A DNA stretch of 23,555 nt from an uncultured Chloroflexota bacterium (GTDB taxonomy: Bacteria; Chloroflexota; Limnocylindria; Limnocylindrales; Limnocylindraceae). Where the stretch lies: the NCBI GenBank assembly GCA_903944295.1, contig CAJARA010000114.1:1-23555 (forward strand). Direction: 5' to 3'. The notes beneath the pieces are model-generated. The model searched no databases and was not told the DNA's origin. It saw only the letters and a program-made list of their open reading frames with translations. A program made the position numbers and the translations under genes. This document shows, in pieces, positions 1-6,865 of this stretch (position 1 is the stretch's first letter; each line of letters opens with the position of its first letter).

Positions 1-92
1 AGCGCCCCCGCACGGACGGCCCCAGCGGCGCTCGCCGCCTCAGGAATCAGTGCCCCAAGGCCTCGTCCCAGGCCCGTTACCTTCTTCACCAC
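1..92 (-). CDS. parB: ParB chromosome-partition protein, N-terminal fragment (cut by window edge)
   Basis: Reading the minus strand from GTG at 92-90 gives VVKKVTGLGRGLGALIPEAA and then an Ala/Gly-rich stretch to the window edge, about 30 codons. The KK..GLGRGLGALIP signature is the hallmark N-terminus of chromosomal ParB/Spo0J proteins, the segment that contacts and stimulates ParA. ParB is a CTP-dependent clamp that loads at parS and spreads on DNA; those domains lie outside the window. The gene starts 19 bases after the parA stop (112-114). A purine-rich GAGGGAGAGGGGGG lies just upstream as a ribosome binding site, so parA-parB form one operon. A second GTG at 89-87 is an equally possible start. 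Identity is confident despite the short fragment because the motif is distinctive and sits directly behind parA. Confidence 0.87.
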   Translation of the reverse strand, partial: MVKKVTGLGRGLGALIPEAASAAGAVRAGA

Positions 93-111
93 GATCGAAC
101 CCCCCTCTCCC

Positions 112-921
112 TCATGCCGCACTCCCAAAGACGCGGCTCGCGAACTCGTTCGCCGCCTGAGCATACGATTCAGCTCCAGAGCTCCCGGGTGCGTAGCTAC
201 GGATCGAGATGCCGTGGCTCGGCGCCTCTGCGAGGCGCACCGAGCGTGGCACCCGAGCACGGTAGACGAGGTCGCCGAAGTGGCTCTCCACCTCGCGCAC
301 CACGTCGCCACCCAGTTTCGTGCGTGGATCGAGCATGGTCAAGAGGAAGCCGTTCACCTGAAGGTCGGGATTGAGCCGGTCACGCACAAGGCGGATCGTC
401 GCCATCAACTGTGAGAGGCCCTCAAGCGCGTAGTACTCGCACTGCACTGGGACAAGCACGGAATCCGCCACCGCAAAGGCGCTAATCGTGACGAGCCCAA
501 GGGAGGGGGGTGTGTCCACGAGCACAACTTCGGCGTCTCCGGCAAGGCGGAGGCCGGCGGCGAGTTGCCGCTCACCGCTCTCGTCGCCCGCGGCGAGCTC
601 AACATCGATCCCTGCAAGGTCTGCCGAGCCAGGGATCAGACTCAGGTTCGGCACGGAGGTCGGCTGAGCGAGCTCGTGCGCAGGACGTCGCCCAACGAGG
701 AGGTCATATGCGGTGGGTGCGCCTGGCGTTGTAACAAAGCCGAGGCCGCTGGTGAGGTTGCGCTGTGGGTCAAGGTCAACCACGAGGACTTTATGCCCGG
801 CATGTGCGAGCTCAGCCGCCAGATTCAGCACGGTCGTGGTCTTCCCTACGCCACCCTTCTGGTTCGCGCAGACAATGACCTGTGCTCGGCCGAGGTTTCT
901 TGGCGCTACGACCTCTCCCAC
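112..921 (-). CDS. parA: ParA/Soj chromosome-partition ATPase
   Basis: A 269-residue ParA-family (MinD/ParA superfamily) ATPase that works with ParB-parS to segregate the chromosome origin. The deviant Walker A box QKGGVGKTTT spans about residues 21-30 and has both lysines (K22 and K27). The Walker A' strand reads VLVVDLDPQ and the Walker B strand VLVDTPPSLG, followed by the family segment EYYALEGLSQL. Length is typical of chromosomal Soj/ParA (about 250-270). The start is GTG at 921-919. It has no clear Shine-Dalgarno, but TACACT lies exactly six bases upstream (933-928), so the message may be leaderless. parB follows 19 bases downstream on the same strand, and a parS site lies 42 bases upstream. 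ParA-ParB next to parS normally lies near the replication origin, though no gidA/rsmG is visible here. Confidence 0.95.
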   Translation of the reverse strand: MGEVVAPRNLGRAQVIVCANQKGGVGKTTTVLNLAAELAHAGHKVLVVDLDPQRNLTSGLGFVTTPGAPTAYDLLVGRRPAHELAQPTSVPNLSLIPGSADLAGIDVELAAGDESGERQLAAGLRLAGDAEVVLVDTPPSLGLVTISAFAVADSVLVPVQCEYYALEGLSQLMATIRLVRDRLNPDLQVNGFLLTMLDPRTKLGGDVVREVESHFGDLVYRARVPRSVRLAEAPSHGISIRSYAPGSSGAESYAQAANEFASRVFGSAA

Positions 922-927
922 ACGGAG

Positions 928-933
928 AGTGTA
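928..933 (-). promoter_or_regulatory. Candidate -10 element of a leaderless parA promoter
   Basis: On the minus strand this reads TACACT, matching TANNNT and four of six TATAAT positions. It is followed by six bases and then the parA GTG at 921-919. A -10 box six to eight bases from the start codon places the transcription start on or next to the start codon, which is the known layout of leaderless mRNAs in Actinomycetota and Deinococcus-type bacteria. No recognisable -35 hexamer is seen. This is a prediction from spacing only. Confidence 0.45.
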
Positions 934-962
934 GCAGGAGGGGCTTCCTTCGCCCGCCTTCG

Positions 963-978
963 CGTTTCACGTGGAACA
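963..978. promoter_or_regulatory. parS: parS centromere-like site
   Basis: The 16-mer CGTTTCACGTGGAACA differs at one base (the first) from the reverse complement of the Bacillus subtilis parS TGTTCCACGTGAAACA. It keeps the CACGTG core and GTTTC/GGAAC arms. It lies in the divergent region between parA and mreD, where ParB-bound parS sites are often found. ParB loads here, spreads to neighbouring DNA and recruits ParA/SMC. The site also overlaps the expected -35 zone of the mreD promoter, so ParB could influence mreD transcription. Other CACGTG cores in the window, such as 10798-10803, lack these arms. Confidence 0.85.
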
Positions 979-982
979 GGAG

Positions 983-988
983 TATCCT
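983..988 (+). promoter_or_regulatory. Candidate -10 element for mreD
   Basis: TATCCT (TANNNT type) stands exactly six bases before ATG at 995, the mirror image of the arrangement in front of parA. It suggests a leaderless transcript and supports ATG 995 over the GTG at 971, which lies inside parS. An AGGAG at 978-982 is also present, but its 12-base spacing to ATG 995 is long for a Shine-Dalgarno, so an ordinary leadered start cannot be excluded. Confidence 0.4.
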
Positions 989-994
989 CTCCGC

Positions 995-1498
995 ATGATG
1001 AACCGGCGCACGCTTCTCCTGCTCGCGATCGCCCTTGCTGCCCTGATCCAGGCACGCCTCCTCCCTGAAGTTGGCCTTGAGACCGTCTTCAGCCTCCCCC
1101 TCTTCGTCCTCCTCATGCTCAGCTCTGTACGTCGGCGAAGCACCCTCATTCTGGGCGCATTTATCGCTGGGTTCCTTATCGACACCCTCCTCTGGCGACC
1201 CCTTGGGCAGACTGCGCTCGCGTTGAGCGCGGCGGTGCTTGTGGCAGCCGCTGTTCGAGGGAGTGGGGACGCTGGCTGGGCACGCCGCAGCGTGGCCGCC
1301 ATCGCCGGGTACGCGGCCGCCGCGGCCGTTTTGATCCTGAGCAGCAGCCTCCTAGGGATCGGCACCACCGCGGCAGGGCCTGGGGGGCCAGAGCGCCTCG
1401 CGATCAACGCCGCCCTCCTCGTCTTCGGCAGCGTGGTCGGAGCGCGACGACGCGCGCAACAGCTGCGCGAACGGCCGCTTGACGATCGCCTCAGTTAA
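995..1498 (+). CDS. mreD: MreD-like rod-shape membrane protein
   Basis: A small (167-residue) integral membrane protein with several hydrophobic segments: LLLLAIALAALIQARLLPEV at the start, then LPLFVLLMLSS, LILGAFIAGFLIDTLLWRPLGQ, a central Ala-rich helix, and AINAALLVFGSVVGA near the end. The segment GAFIAGFLIDTLL...PLGQTALAL resembles the MreD pattern G...G...D......PLG...L. Position supports it: it lies directly upstream of PBP2 and rodA, the classic mreD-mrdA-rodA order. MreD is a poorly understood partner of the elongasome with MreC. No mreC precedes it; parA is found there instead. The start is taken at ATG 995 (ATG 998 also possible); a GTG at 971 falls within parS. Sequence similarity is weak, so the call leans on topology and context. 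Confidence 0.72.
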   Translation: MMNRRTLLLLAIALAALIQARLLPEVGLETVFSLPLFVLLMLSSVRRRSTLILGAFIAGFLIDTLLWRPLGQTALALSAAVLVAAAVRGSGDAGWARRSVAAIAGYAAAAAVLILSSSLLGIGTTAAGPGGPERLAINAALLVFGSVVGARRRAQQLRERPLDDRLS

Positions 1499-1500
1499 GT

Positions 1501-3390
1501 ATGAGTAGTACTCAGATATACAAGCGACCGTTGCGATATCTCGCGGCGGCCGTATTCACCGCGTTGCTTAGCGGCCTTCTCAGTGCGCGACTTATCGCGG
1601 TAGAGGTCGGCGGCGGTGGCGCATCGTCGCGTGACTTCAACACACTCGCCGACGGACACCGCGTGATTGAAGAGGTCATTGCACCACCACGTGGATTGAT
1701 TCTTGATCGCACCGGGCGCATCCTCGCGGAAAACATCGCAACGTACGCCGTACAAATTCGTCCGGGCGATTTGCCACTCACCATTCGTCCACAGGTGGTG
1801 AAGACACTCGGTGAGATTCTGCAGATTGATCCCGTAAAGATCACCATGACACTTGATCGCGCAACCGGATCAATCTGGGAGCCAGTTCGAATCGCCAGTG
1901 TGGTTGATGAACGCGTCACGCGATTTATTGAAGAAGAGAGCGCAGCACTTCCTGGTGTTGAGGTGATCTTTGAACCGCGGCGACAGTATCCATATGGTGA
2001 GCTGATCAGTCAGGTCATTGGATATGTTGGGCGCATTGATGCGTTGGAGCTCAGCGCACTCTCAAGTGCCGGATACAACGAACTTGATTACATCGGACGC
2101 GCTGGTGTTGAACAGAGTTACGAAGAGGCGCTGCGCGGCGAGCCGGGTGTTCGGCAGGTTGAGATTGATGTGCAGGGACGCATCGTCCGAGAACTCGGTG
2201 TGACGAAGACACCGATCGCCGGGAAGAGCGTGGTGCTCACCATTGATGTGGAAGCGCAGCAGCGCGCATTTGATGCCCTCGCGTGGGGAGTAAAAGCTGC
2301 GGGAAATAAAGAAGGCGTTGTGACGAGTGTCAACCCGCAGAACGGGGAGATCATTGCGATGGCCTCACTCCCAACATATGACAACAACCTCTTCGCATCA
2401 GGGATCACCACGGCGCAGTACCAAAAGTATCTGAACAATAAGAACGCGCCACTCCTCAACCATGCGGTTGGTTCACACTTCCCGCCCGGAAGTACTTACA
2501 AACTCGTGACCTACTCTTGCGCGCTAGAGAACCGCGTCGTTGGTGTTGATGAGACGCTCGTTACGCCCGCATACCTTGAAGTTGGTGGGCAGAAGTTCTA
2601 CGAGTGGAATCGCGCAGGATTTGGGCGACGCCTCACGCCAGCGCAGGGTTTCTCGTACAGCTCAGCGGTAATCACGTATCAACTCGCACAACGGCTGAAG
2701 ATTGATCGTCTTGCAGCGTGTGGTCGAGCATGGGGATTCGGTGAGCCAACGGGGATCGATCTGCCGACAGAGATTGGAGGCGTAGTGCCAGATCAGGACT
2801 GGGCGCGCACCACGATTAGCCGCGCCCTCTATGACGGCGAGGTGCTGCAATCCGCGCTCGGCCAGGGCTACGACTTGGCAACACCACTTCAGGTGATGAA
2901 CTCATTCGCCGCGCTCGCCAACGGTGGGACGCTCTGGCAGCCACATGTGGTGTTGGAGCTGCGCAACCCAGACGGCACGCTGGCCGAGACGATTACGCCA
3001 GTAGAGAAGGGGCGCGTTGGAATGCGTGCCGCAACACTGGCGGAGATGCGTCGCGCTGCGCGACTCGTGGTGGCGAACAGCGCAATGACGCGCAACCTTG
3101 GCCAGATTCCGCTCAACCTCACCGGTAAGACGGGCACCGCCGAGTACGGCGTACGTGACAAGCAGGGGCGACTCCCGTATCACAACTGGATCTCTGGCTT
3201 TGTTGCACCAACGGACGACTGGAGTAAGACAGACGCCGATTTCGCGTATGTGGTCTTCATGCACGGATCAAACACCGCAGCGAACGCTGCCATTGAAGTG
3301 CTGAAGCGCTACTTGCAGTTGCAGTACGACTTAAAGCGCGACTATCGCATCCCTGGTTCGATGTCGATTGGAAACTACTATGGCGAATAG
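1501..3390 (+). CDS. mrdA: Penicillin-binding protein 2 (elongasome transpeptidase)
   Basis: A 629-residue class B penicillin-binding protein that crosslinks peptidoglycan during lateral wall growth with the RodA glycosyltransferase. One N-terminal membrane anchor (about residues 11-33) is followed by the pedestal/dimerisation domain. This holds APPRGLILDRTGRILAEN and the segment YGELISQVIGYVGRI. The transpeptidase domain has the catalytic SxxK as S331-T-Y-K334 in PPGSTYK, and KTG at K543-T544-G545 (GKTGTAEY). The expected SxN/SxD motif reads S387-S388-A389 (YSSAVITYQLA), so the polar third residue is Ala, which is unusual. ATG starts two bases after the mreD stop without an evident Shine-Dalgarno, so translational coupling is likely. 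Identity as PBP2 rather than FtsI rests on adjacency to mreD and rodA. Confidence 0.93.
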   Translation: MSSTQIYKRPLRYLAAAVFTALLSGLLSARLIAVEVGGGGASSRDFNTLADGHRVIEEVIAPPRGLILDRTGRILAENIATYAVQIRPGDLPLTIRPQVVKTLGEILQIDPVKITMTLDRATGSIWEPVRIASVVDERVTRFIEEESAALPGVEVIFEPRRQYPYGELISQVIGYVGRIDALELSALSSAGYNELDYIGRAGVEQSYEEALRGEPGVRQVEIDVQGRIVRELGVTKTPIAGKSVVLTIDVEAQQRAFDALAWGVKAAGNKEGVVTSVNPQNGEIIAMASLPTYDNNLFASGITTAQYQKYLNNKNAPLLNHAVGSHFPPGSTYKLVTYSCALENRVVGVDETLVTPAYLEVGGQKFYEWNRAGFGRRLTPAQGFSYSSAVITYQLAQRLKIDRLAACGRAWGFGEPTGIDLPTEIGGVVPDQDWARTTISRALYDGEVLQSALGQGYDLATPLQVMNSFAALANGGTLWQPHVVLELRNPDGTLAETITPVEKGRVGMRAATLAEMRRAARLVVANSAMTRNLGQIPLNLTGKTGTAEYGVRDKQGRLPYHNWISGFVAPTDDWSKTDADFAYVVFMHGSNTAANAAIEVLKRYLQLQYDLKRDYRIPGSMSIGNYYGE

Positions 3391-3426
3391 CGCACGCGAT
3401 CAGCGCGAAGGGCGAGGAGGCTACTG

Positions 3427-4575
3427 ATGGGTCTTGGATCGCCAATCACACGAGGGCCGTTTGGTGCGGCGGGCTGGGTTGGCAGCATCGTGCGCCGCAT
3501 GGACTGGCTCTCCACTGCTGCTATTGGACTTCTCATGATCTGCGGACTCGGCATGGCGTGGATCAACGCCCGAAGTTATGGGCAGGAGCTCTTTGATCTT
3601 TCATCAATCTTCTTGCGATCCATCATTTGGCTCTCACTCTCAGTCGCTACATTCTCCATCGTCACCGCGATTAACTGGCGCTGGATTCGCACGTTCGCAT
3701 GGCCACTCTACGGTGCGAACCTTCTCCTGCTTATCGCGACGCTTATCTTTGGCCAAGACTCTGGCGGTAACTCGCGCGCAATCGCAGTGTTTGGCATCGC
3801 AATTCAATCGAGCGAGATTGCGAAGATCTTGACGCTTGTTGCACTCGCCACCGTCTTGACGCGTGAAAGCGCAGAGGCGGACACGCTCTCCAACACACTA
3901 CTCGGCAGCCTTGTGGTTGCACCACCCTTCGCCCTTGTTGCAATCCAACCAGACGCTGGGACAGCGCTGATCATTGCCGCCGCGCTCTTTGGCGGCCTGC
4001 TCCTCTCTGGCGCCGCAACGCGCTGGATTGCTGGGCTTGCAGGTCTCGGCGTCCTGCTCCTTCCACTCATTTGGGCCTTCTTGATCGCCGATTATCAGAA
4101 GGAGCGGTTGATCGCCTTTATTGACCCAAACGCTGATCCAGCCGGACCGAAGTACCAGCTGGAGCAGGCACTCACAGCGATTCGCAGTGGTGGCCTCTTC
4201 GGTATTGGGTTTGATGGGACGGGCGGAATTAATCCGCTGCCGGTGCAAGAGAGTGACTTCGTCTTTGCGGCGCTCGTTCGAAGCTTCGGGTTAGTCGGCG
4301 GCCTTCTTGTCATCGGCCTTATTGGACTGCTCGTTGCACGACTGATCTGGCACGCCTGGGAGTCACCGGACAGCTTTGGCACGGTGCTCGGCGGTGGGCT
4401 CGCCGCGATCATCCTCTTCCAGGGCGGGGTCAACATCGCGATGAACCTTGGAGCCGCCCCAATTACTGGGATCCCGCTCCCATTCGTCAGTTACGGCGGA
4501 GCCTCCGCCATCTCGCTCGCCTTCGGCCTTGGCCTCGTGCAAAGCCACCGGGTCCACCAGGGGGGTGGCGCCTAA
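3427..4575 (+). CDS. rodA: RodA-type SEDS peptidoglycan glycosyltransferase
   Basis: A 382-residue polytopic SEDS protein, the lipid II polymerase of the elongasome, expected to pair with the PBP2 encoded just upstream. Family marks are LIAFIDPNADP, KYQLEQALTAIRSGGLFGIGF, the extracellular ESDFVFA segment, and the C-terminal PLPFVSYGGAS. D277 in ESDF corresponds to the conserved Asp proposed as essential in RodA/FtsW. The segment after it, normally (A/G)EE-x-G, is V284-R285-S286-F-G, so the usual acidic pair is absent. A strong AGGAGG (3415-3420) six bases before ATG 3427 fixes the start. The 36-base gap from mrdA shows no terminator. RodA rather than FtsW is inferred from the operon partner. 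Confidence 0.93.
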   Translation: MGLGSPITRGPFGAAGWVGSIVRRMDWLSTAAIGLLMICGLGMAWINARSYGQELFDLSSIFLRSIIWLSLSVATFSIVTAINWRWIRTFAWPLYGANLLLLIATLIFGQDSGGNSRAIAVFGIAIQSSEIAKILTLVALATVLTRESAEADTLSNTLLGSLVVAPPFALVAIQPDAGTALIIAAALFGGLLLSGAATRWIAGLAGLGVLLLPLIWAFLIADYQKERLIAFIDPNADPAGPKYQLEQALTAIRSGGLFGIGFDGTGGINPLPVQESDFVFAALVRSFGLVGGLLVIGLIGLLVARLIWHAWESPDSFGTVLGGGLAAIILFQGGVNIAMNLGAAPITGIPLPFVSYGGASAISLAFGLGLVQSHRVHQGGGA

Positions 4576-4740
4576 CCCACCTCGCGGCGTCTAGCCCCCC
4601 GCACGCCTGAGCACGGCTGCGGTTGACGCGGGTGCGAGGGTACGCCTAGACTCTCCCTCCCGCGCCTGACCTCTCCGTCAGCCTGCGGATCGCGGCGAAG
4701 CCGCTCGGAAACACAGGGTAATAAGAAGGGTGAACGAAGC
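4576..4740 (+). promoter_or_regulatory. rplU leader with candidate promoter and two hairpins
   Basis: This 165-base gap is the largest in the window. A candidate sigma-70-type promoter is TTGACG (4623-4628), an 18-base spacer, then TAGACT (4647-4652). Downstream are two stem-loops: CTGAC/GTCAG (4666-4670 with 4677-4681, six-base loop) and a perfect GCGGC-GAA-GCCGC (4692-4696 with 4700-4704). They are followed by an AAGAAGGGTG ribosome binding region before ATG 4741. Leader hairpins before rplU could be a ribosomal-protein autoregulatory element, as known for L21 leaders in Bacillota, but I cannot match a consensus. No U-tract terminator for rodA is visible. Confidence 0.45.
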
Positions 4741-5316
4741 ATGTACGCAGTCATCGAAACAGGTGGGAAGCAGTATCGCGTGGAGCTCGGCAGCGAGCTG
4801 CATGTTGAGTTGCTTGACGCTACCCCAGGTAGCGAGGTCACCTTCGATCGCGTGCTCCTTGTTCGCACCGCAACCTCTACTGAGGTTGGTACGCCCGTTG
4901 TGAGCGGCGCAAAGGTCACCGCACTTGTGGTTGGCCAGGAGCGCGGCGTAAAGACGATCAGCTTTAAGTATCGACCGAAGGCGCGTAGCCGCATCACTAA
5001 GGGGCATCGCCAGGAGCTTCACCTTATTAAGGTCACCGAAGTTGCGGTGAATGGCACCAGCGCGAAGGCACTCTGGGAGGCCGGCGCAGCTGATCGCGAG
5101 AAGGTGAAGGCCGCAGCAGTGAAGGCCGCCGCAGAGCGCGCGCAGGCTGACGCCGCACTCGCCGAGAAGCTGAAGGTTGCAGCACCGGTTGAGAAGAGCG
5201 ACGCGAAGGCTGCAGCAAAGCCTGCCGCAAAGAGCGCAGCGAAGCCGGCGGCGAAGTCCACCACGAAGCCAGCAGCGAAGAAGTCGGCGGCGAAGAAGCC
5301 AGCCGACGCTGAATAA
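4741..5316 (+). CDS. rplU: 50S ribosomal protein L21 with long Ala/Lys-rich C-terminal tail
   Basis: The first 102 residues are a complete bL21: MYAVIETGGKQYRVE at the start, FDRVLLV in the middle, and the KYRPKARSRITKGHRQ segment followed by HLIKVTEV. bL21 binds 23S rRNA in the large subunit and is normally about 100-105 residues. Here the reading frame continues to residue 191. An acidic/helical stretch (about 103-160, rich in Ala, Lys, Glu) leads into imperfect AAKPAAKS-type repeats ending KKSAAKKPADAE, reminiscent of histone H1-like or HU-like bacterial tails. No frameshift is involved, and codon use looks continuous. rpmA follows 22 bases later, so the usual rplU-rpmA pair is kept. Confidence 0.96.
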   Translation: MYAVIETGGKQYRVELGSELHVELLDATPGSEVTFDRVLLVRTATSTEVGTPVVSGAKVTALVVGQERGVKTISFKYRPKARSRITKGHRQELHLIKVTEVAVNGTSAKALWEAGAADREKVKAAAVKAAAERAQADAALAEKLKVAAPVEKSDAKAAAKPAAKSAAKPAAKSTTKPAAKKSAAKKPADAE

Positions 5317-5338
5317 GTAACGAGTCAAGGAGGACGTC

Positions 5339-5605
5339 ATGGCACATAAGAAGGCAGGATCAAGCAGCCGCAACGGACGCGACAGCGCTGGTCAGCGCCT
5401 CGGCGTGAAGGTTGGCGACGGCGAATTCATTAACGCAGGCGGCATCATCGTGCGCCAGCGTGGAACGCAGTTTGCCGCCGGACGTGGCGTTGGCCTTGGG
5501 AGCGACTACACCATCTACGCAACCGTTACAGGTCGCGTGAAGTTTGACTACGCGTCGCGCTTGAAGAAGCGCGTCAACGTGGTTGCTTCCGCGCCGGACG
5601 CCTAG
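5339..5605 (+). CDS. rpmA: 50S ribosomal protein L27
   Basis: An 88-residue bL27, whose N-terminal tail reaches the peptidyl transferase centre. The sequence [20 protein letters not shown] followed by LGVK and the [12 protein letters not shown] core are diagnostic. Then come [14 protein letters not shown] and a basic C-terminus. There is no N-terminal extension of the kind cleaved by Prp in many Bacillota, so the protein starts in the conventional form. An AAGGAGG (5327-5333) sits five bases before ATG 5339. The obg/cgtA GTPase gene that usually follows rplU-rpmA is missing; rpmE follows instead. Confidence 0.98.
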   Translation: MAHKKAGSSSRNGRDSAGQRLGVKVGDGEFINAGGIIVRQRGTQFAAGRGVGLGSDYTIYATVTGRVKFDYASRLKKRVNVVASAPDA

Positions 5606-5615
5606 AGAGTCGCTG

Positions 5616-5825
5616 ATGAAGCCAGAGATTCATCCAAAGTACGGCGAGATCCAGATCACGTGTCTGGCATGCAGCACCAAGTTCACCGTTGGCTCAACGC
5701 GCGCCGGCGAGATGAAGACCGAAGTCTGCTCGAACTGCCACCCGTTCTTTACGGGGAAGCAGATCCTGTTGGACACCGCAGGTCAGGTGGAGCGATTCCA
5801 GAAGCGCCTCGGGCGCTCGCGCTGA
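5616..5825 (+). CDS. rpmE: 50S ribosomal protein L31 (zinc-type)
   Basis: A 69-residue bL31 beginning MKPEIHPKYGEIQITC. It contains C16-L-A-C19 and C38-S-N-C41-H followed by PFFTGKQ, the cysteine set of the zinc-containing (C+) form. The frame is open from a TTG at 5583, but that would overlap rpmA, whereas ATG 5616 lies 10 bases after the rpmA stop and gives the standard HPKY start. Only a weak GAGAG precedes it. bL31 bridges the subunits. Presence of the zinc form suggests that a zinc-free paralogue, if any, is elsewhere. Confidence 0.96.
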   Translation: MKPEIHPKYGEIQITCLACSTKFTVGSTRAGEMKTEVCSNCHPFFTGKQILLDTAGQVERFQKRLGRSR

Positions 5826-5830
5826 TCTTC

Positions 5831-6865
5831 GTGCGACGCCACTGTGGCGTCGTTGTGCGACGCGCATCACACCTTCTCGCGTTTGCACTCGCAAACCTTG
5901 CCGCCCCTGCGCGCAGCGTGGCCTACGGCGGACAGGCGCTCGTCGACGGAATCTTGATGCGTGGGCCGGCGCATATCGGCGTGGCGATTCGCGTCCCAGA
6001 CGGGAGCATCCTCACCACCACCGAACCGCTGCCGAACGGCGTGCTGCGAAAACGTGCGGCAAAACTTCCGATCGCACGCGGCGTTGTGATCCTTGTTGAG
6101 ACACTCGTTCTCGGGAGTCGCTGGCTTCTTCGTAGTGCCGAGCTCTCTTCAGGCCAGGCGTCGGTTGGCACGCCTTCATCGCGTGGTGATCGCGCGCTCT
6201 CCGCGGTGACAGTTGTCCTCACGCTCGTCTTTGTGATGGCGCTCTTCAACATCATCCCAGCAGTGAGCGCGTCGCTTCTTCTGAGTGCGCTCTCGATTGA
6301 CTCACTGCTCGCAGAACGCTTGCTGGACGGCATCTTGCAGATCATGATCCTGATCGCGTACCTCTCACTCGCGGGGCGCAGCCGCGACATTGATCGCACA
6401 TATCGCTATCACGGCGCGGAGCACCGCGCGATCCACGCACTAGAGAACGGTGACAAGTTGACGCGCGCCGATCTTGCGCGCTGGCCAACCGCACACCCAC
6501 GCTGCGGCACCGAGTTTCTTGTTGTCGTCATTCTGGTGAGCCTCGTCGCCTTCACAACACTCGGCCGTCTCGACCCACTCGCAACCGTGGCGAGCCGCAT
6601 CTTCGGCATCCCACTTGTTGCGGGTCTCGCCTACGAAATCCTTCGCCTCCTCGGGAAGTACCGAACGAATCCGATCGCTCGCGCGCTCGCCGCACCAGGA
6701 CTTGCGGTGCAGCGCATCACCACACGACTTCCAGATGACGAGATGCATGACGTTGCAATTGCGGCACTCACCGTTGCCGTAGAGGCGGGCGGCGAGAGCG
6801 TCCCCGCCGGGTCAGAGCGACCAGCATGGGGAGCCTTGCAGTACGAGGCGGCAACTCATGGCTGA
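5831..6865 (+). CDS. DUF1385/YqhQ-like membrane protein of unknown function
   Basis: About 344 residues from GTG 5831. The DUF1385 family marks are all present: YGGQALVDGILMRG at about residues 32-45, Y193-HGAEHRAI, HPRCGTEF at about 222-229, and PGLAVQRITTRLPDDE near the C-terminus. Several membrane segments lie between (for example VVLTLVFVMALFNIIPAV and FLVVVILVSLVAFTTL). The biochemical role is not established. The family often sits between rpmE and prfA in Chloroflexota, Thermoleophilia and some Bacillota. The frame extends upstream over rpmE, but that part is out-of-frame overlap and was excluded. The true start is uncertain: GTG 5831, GTG 5855 and GTG 5918 are in frame and none has a convincing Shine-Dalgarno. 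It overlaps prfA by eight bases. Confidence 0.88.
   Translation: MRRHCGVVVRRASHLLAFALANLAAPARSVAYGGQALVDGILMRGPAHIGVAIRVPDGSILTTTEPLPNGVLRKRAAKLPIARGVVILVETLVLGSRWLLRSAELSSGQASVGTPSSRGDRALSAVTVVLTLVFVMALFNIIPAVSASLLLSALSIDSLLAERLLDGILQIMILIAYLSLAGRSRDIDRTYRYHGAEHRAIHALENGDKLTRADLARWPTAHPRCGTEFLVVVILVSLVAFTTLGRLDPLATVASRIFGIPLVAGLAYEILRLLGKYRTNPIARALAAPGLAVQRITTRLPDDEMHDVAIAALTVAVEAGGESVPAGSERPAWGALQYEAATHG
5834..5852 (+). other. Perfect hairpin at the rpmE / DUF1385 junction
   Basis: CGACGCCA (5834-5841) and TGGCGTCG (5845-5852) form an eight-base-pair stem with a CTG loop, beginning nine bases after the rpmE stop. The flanks carry a direct repeat GTGCGACGC (5831-5839 and 5855-5863), and each copy offers a GTG start for the next gene. 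No U-tract follows, so a standard intrinsic terminator is unlikely. It may attenuate, process or mask the downstream start, or be chance. Confidence 0.35.

Noticed and set aside
971..994. GTG at 971 as the mreD start
   Set aside because: It falls inside the parS site and ahead of the candidate -10 element; ATG 995 fits the signals better.
5660..5830. N-terminal extension of the DUF1385 protein reaching back over rpmE
   Set aside because: It overlaps the well-supported L31 gene in another frame and its Arg-rich translation does not resemble the family; the start was moved to 5831.
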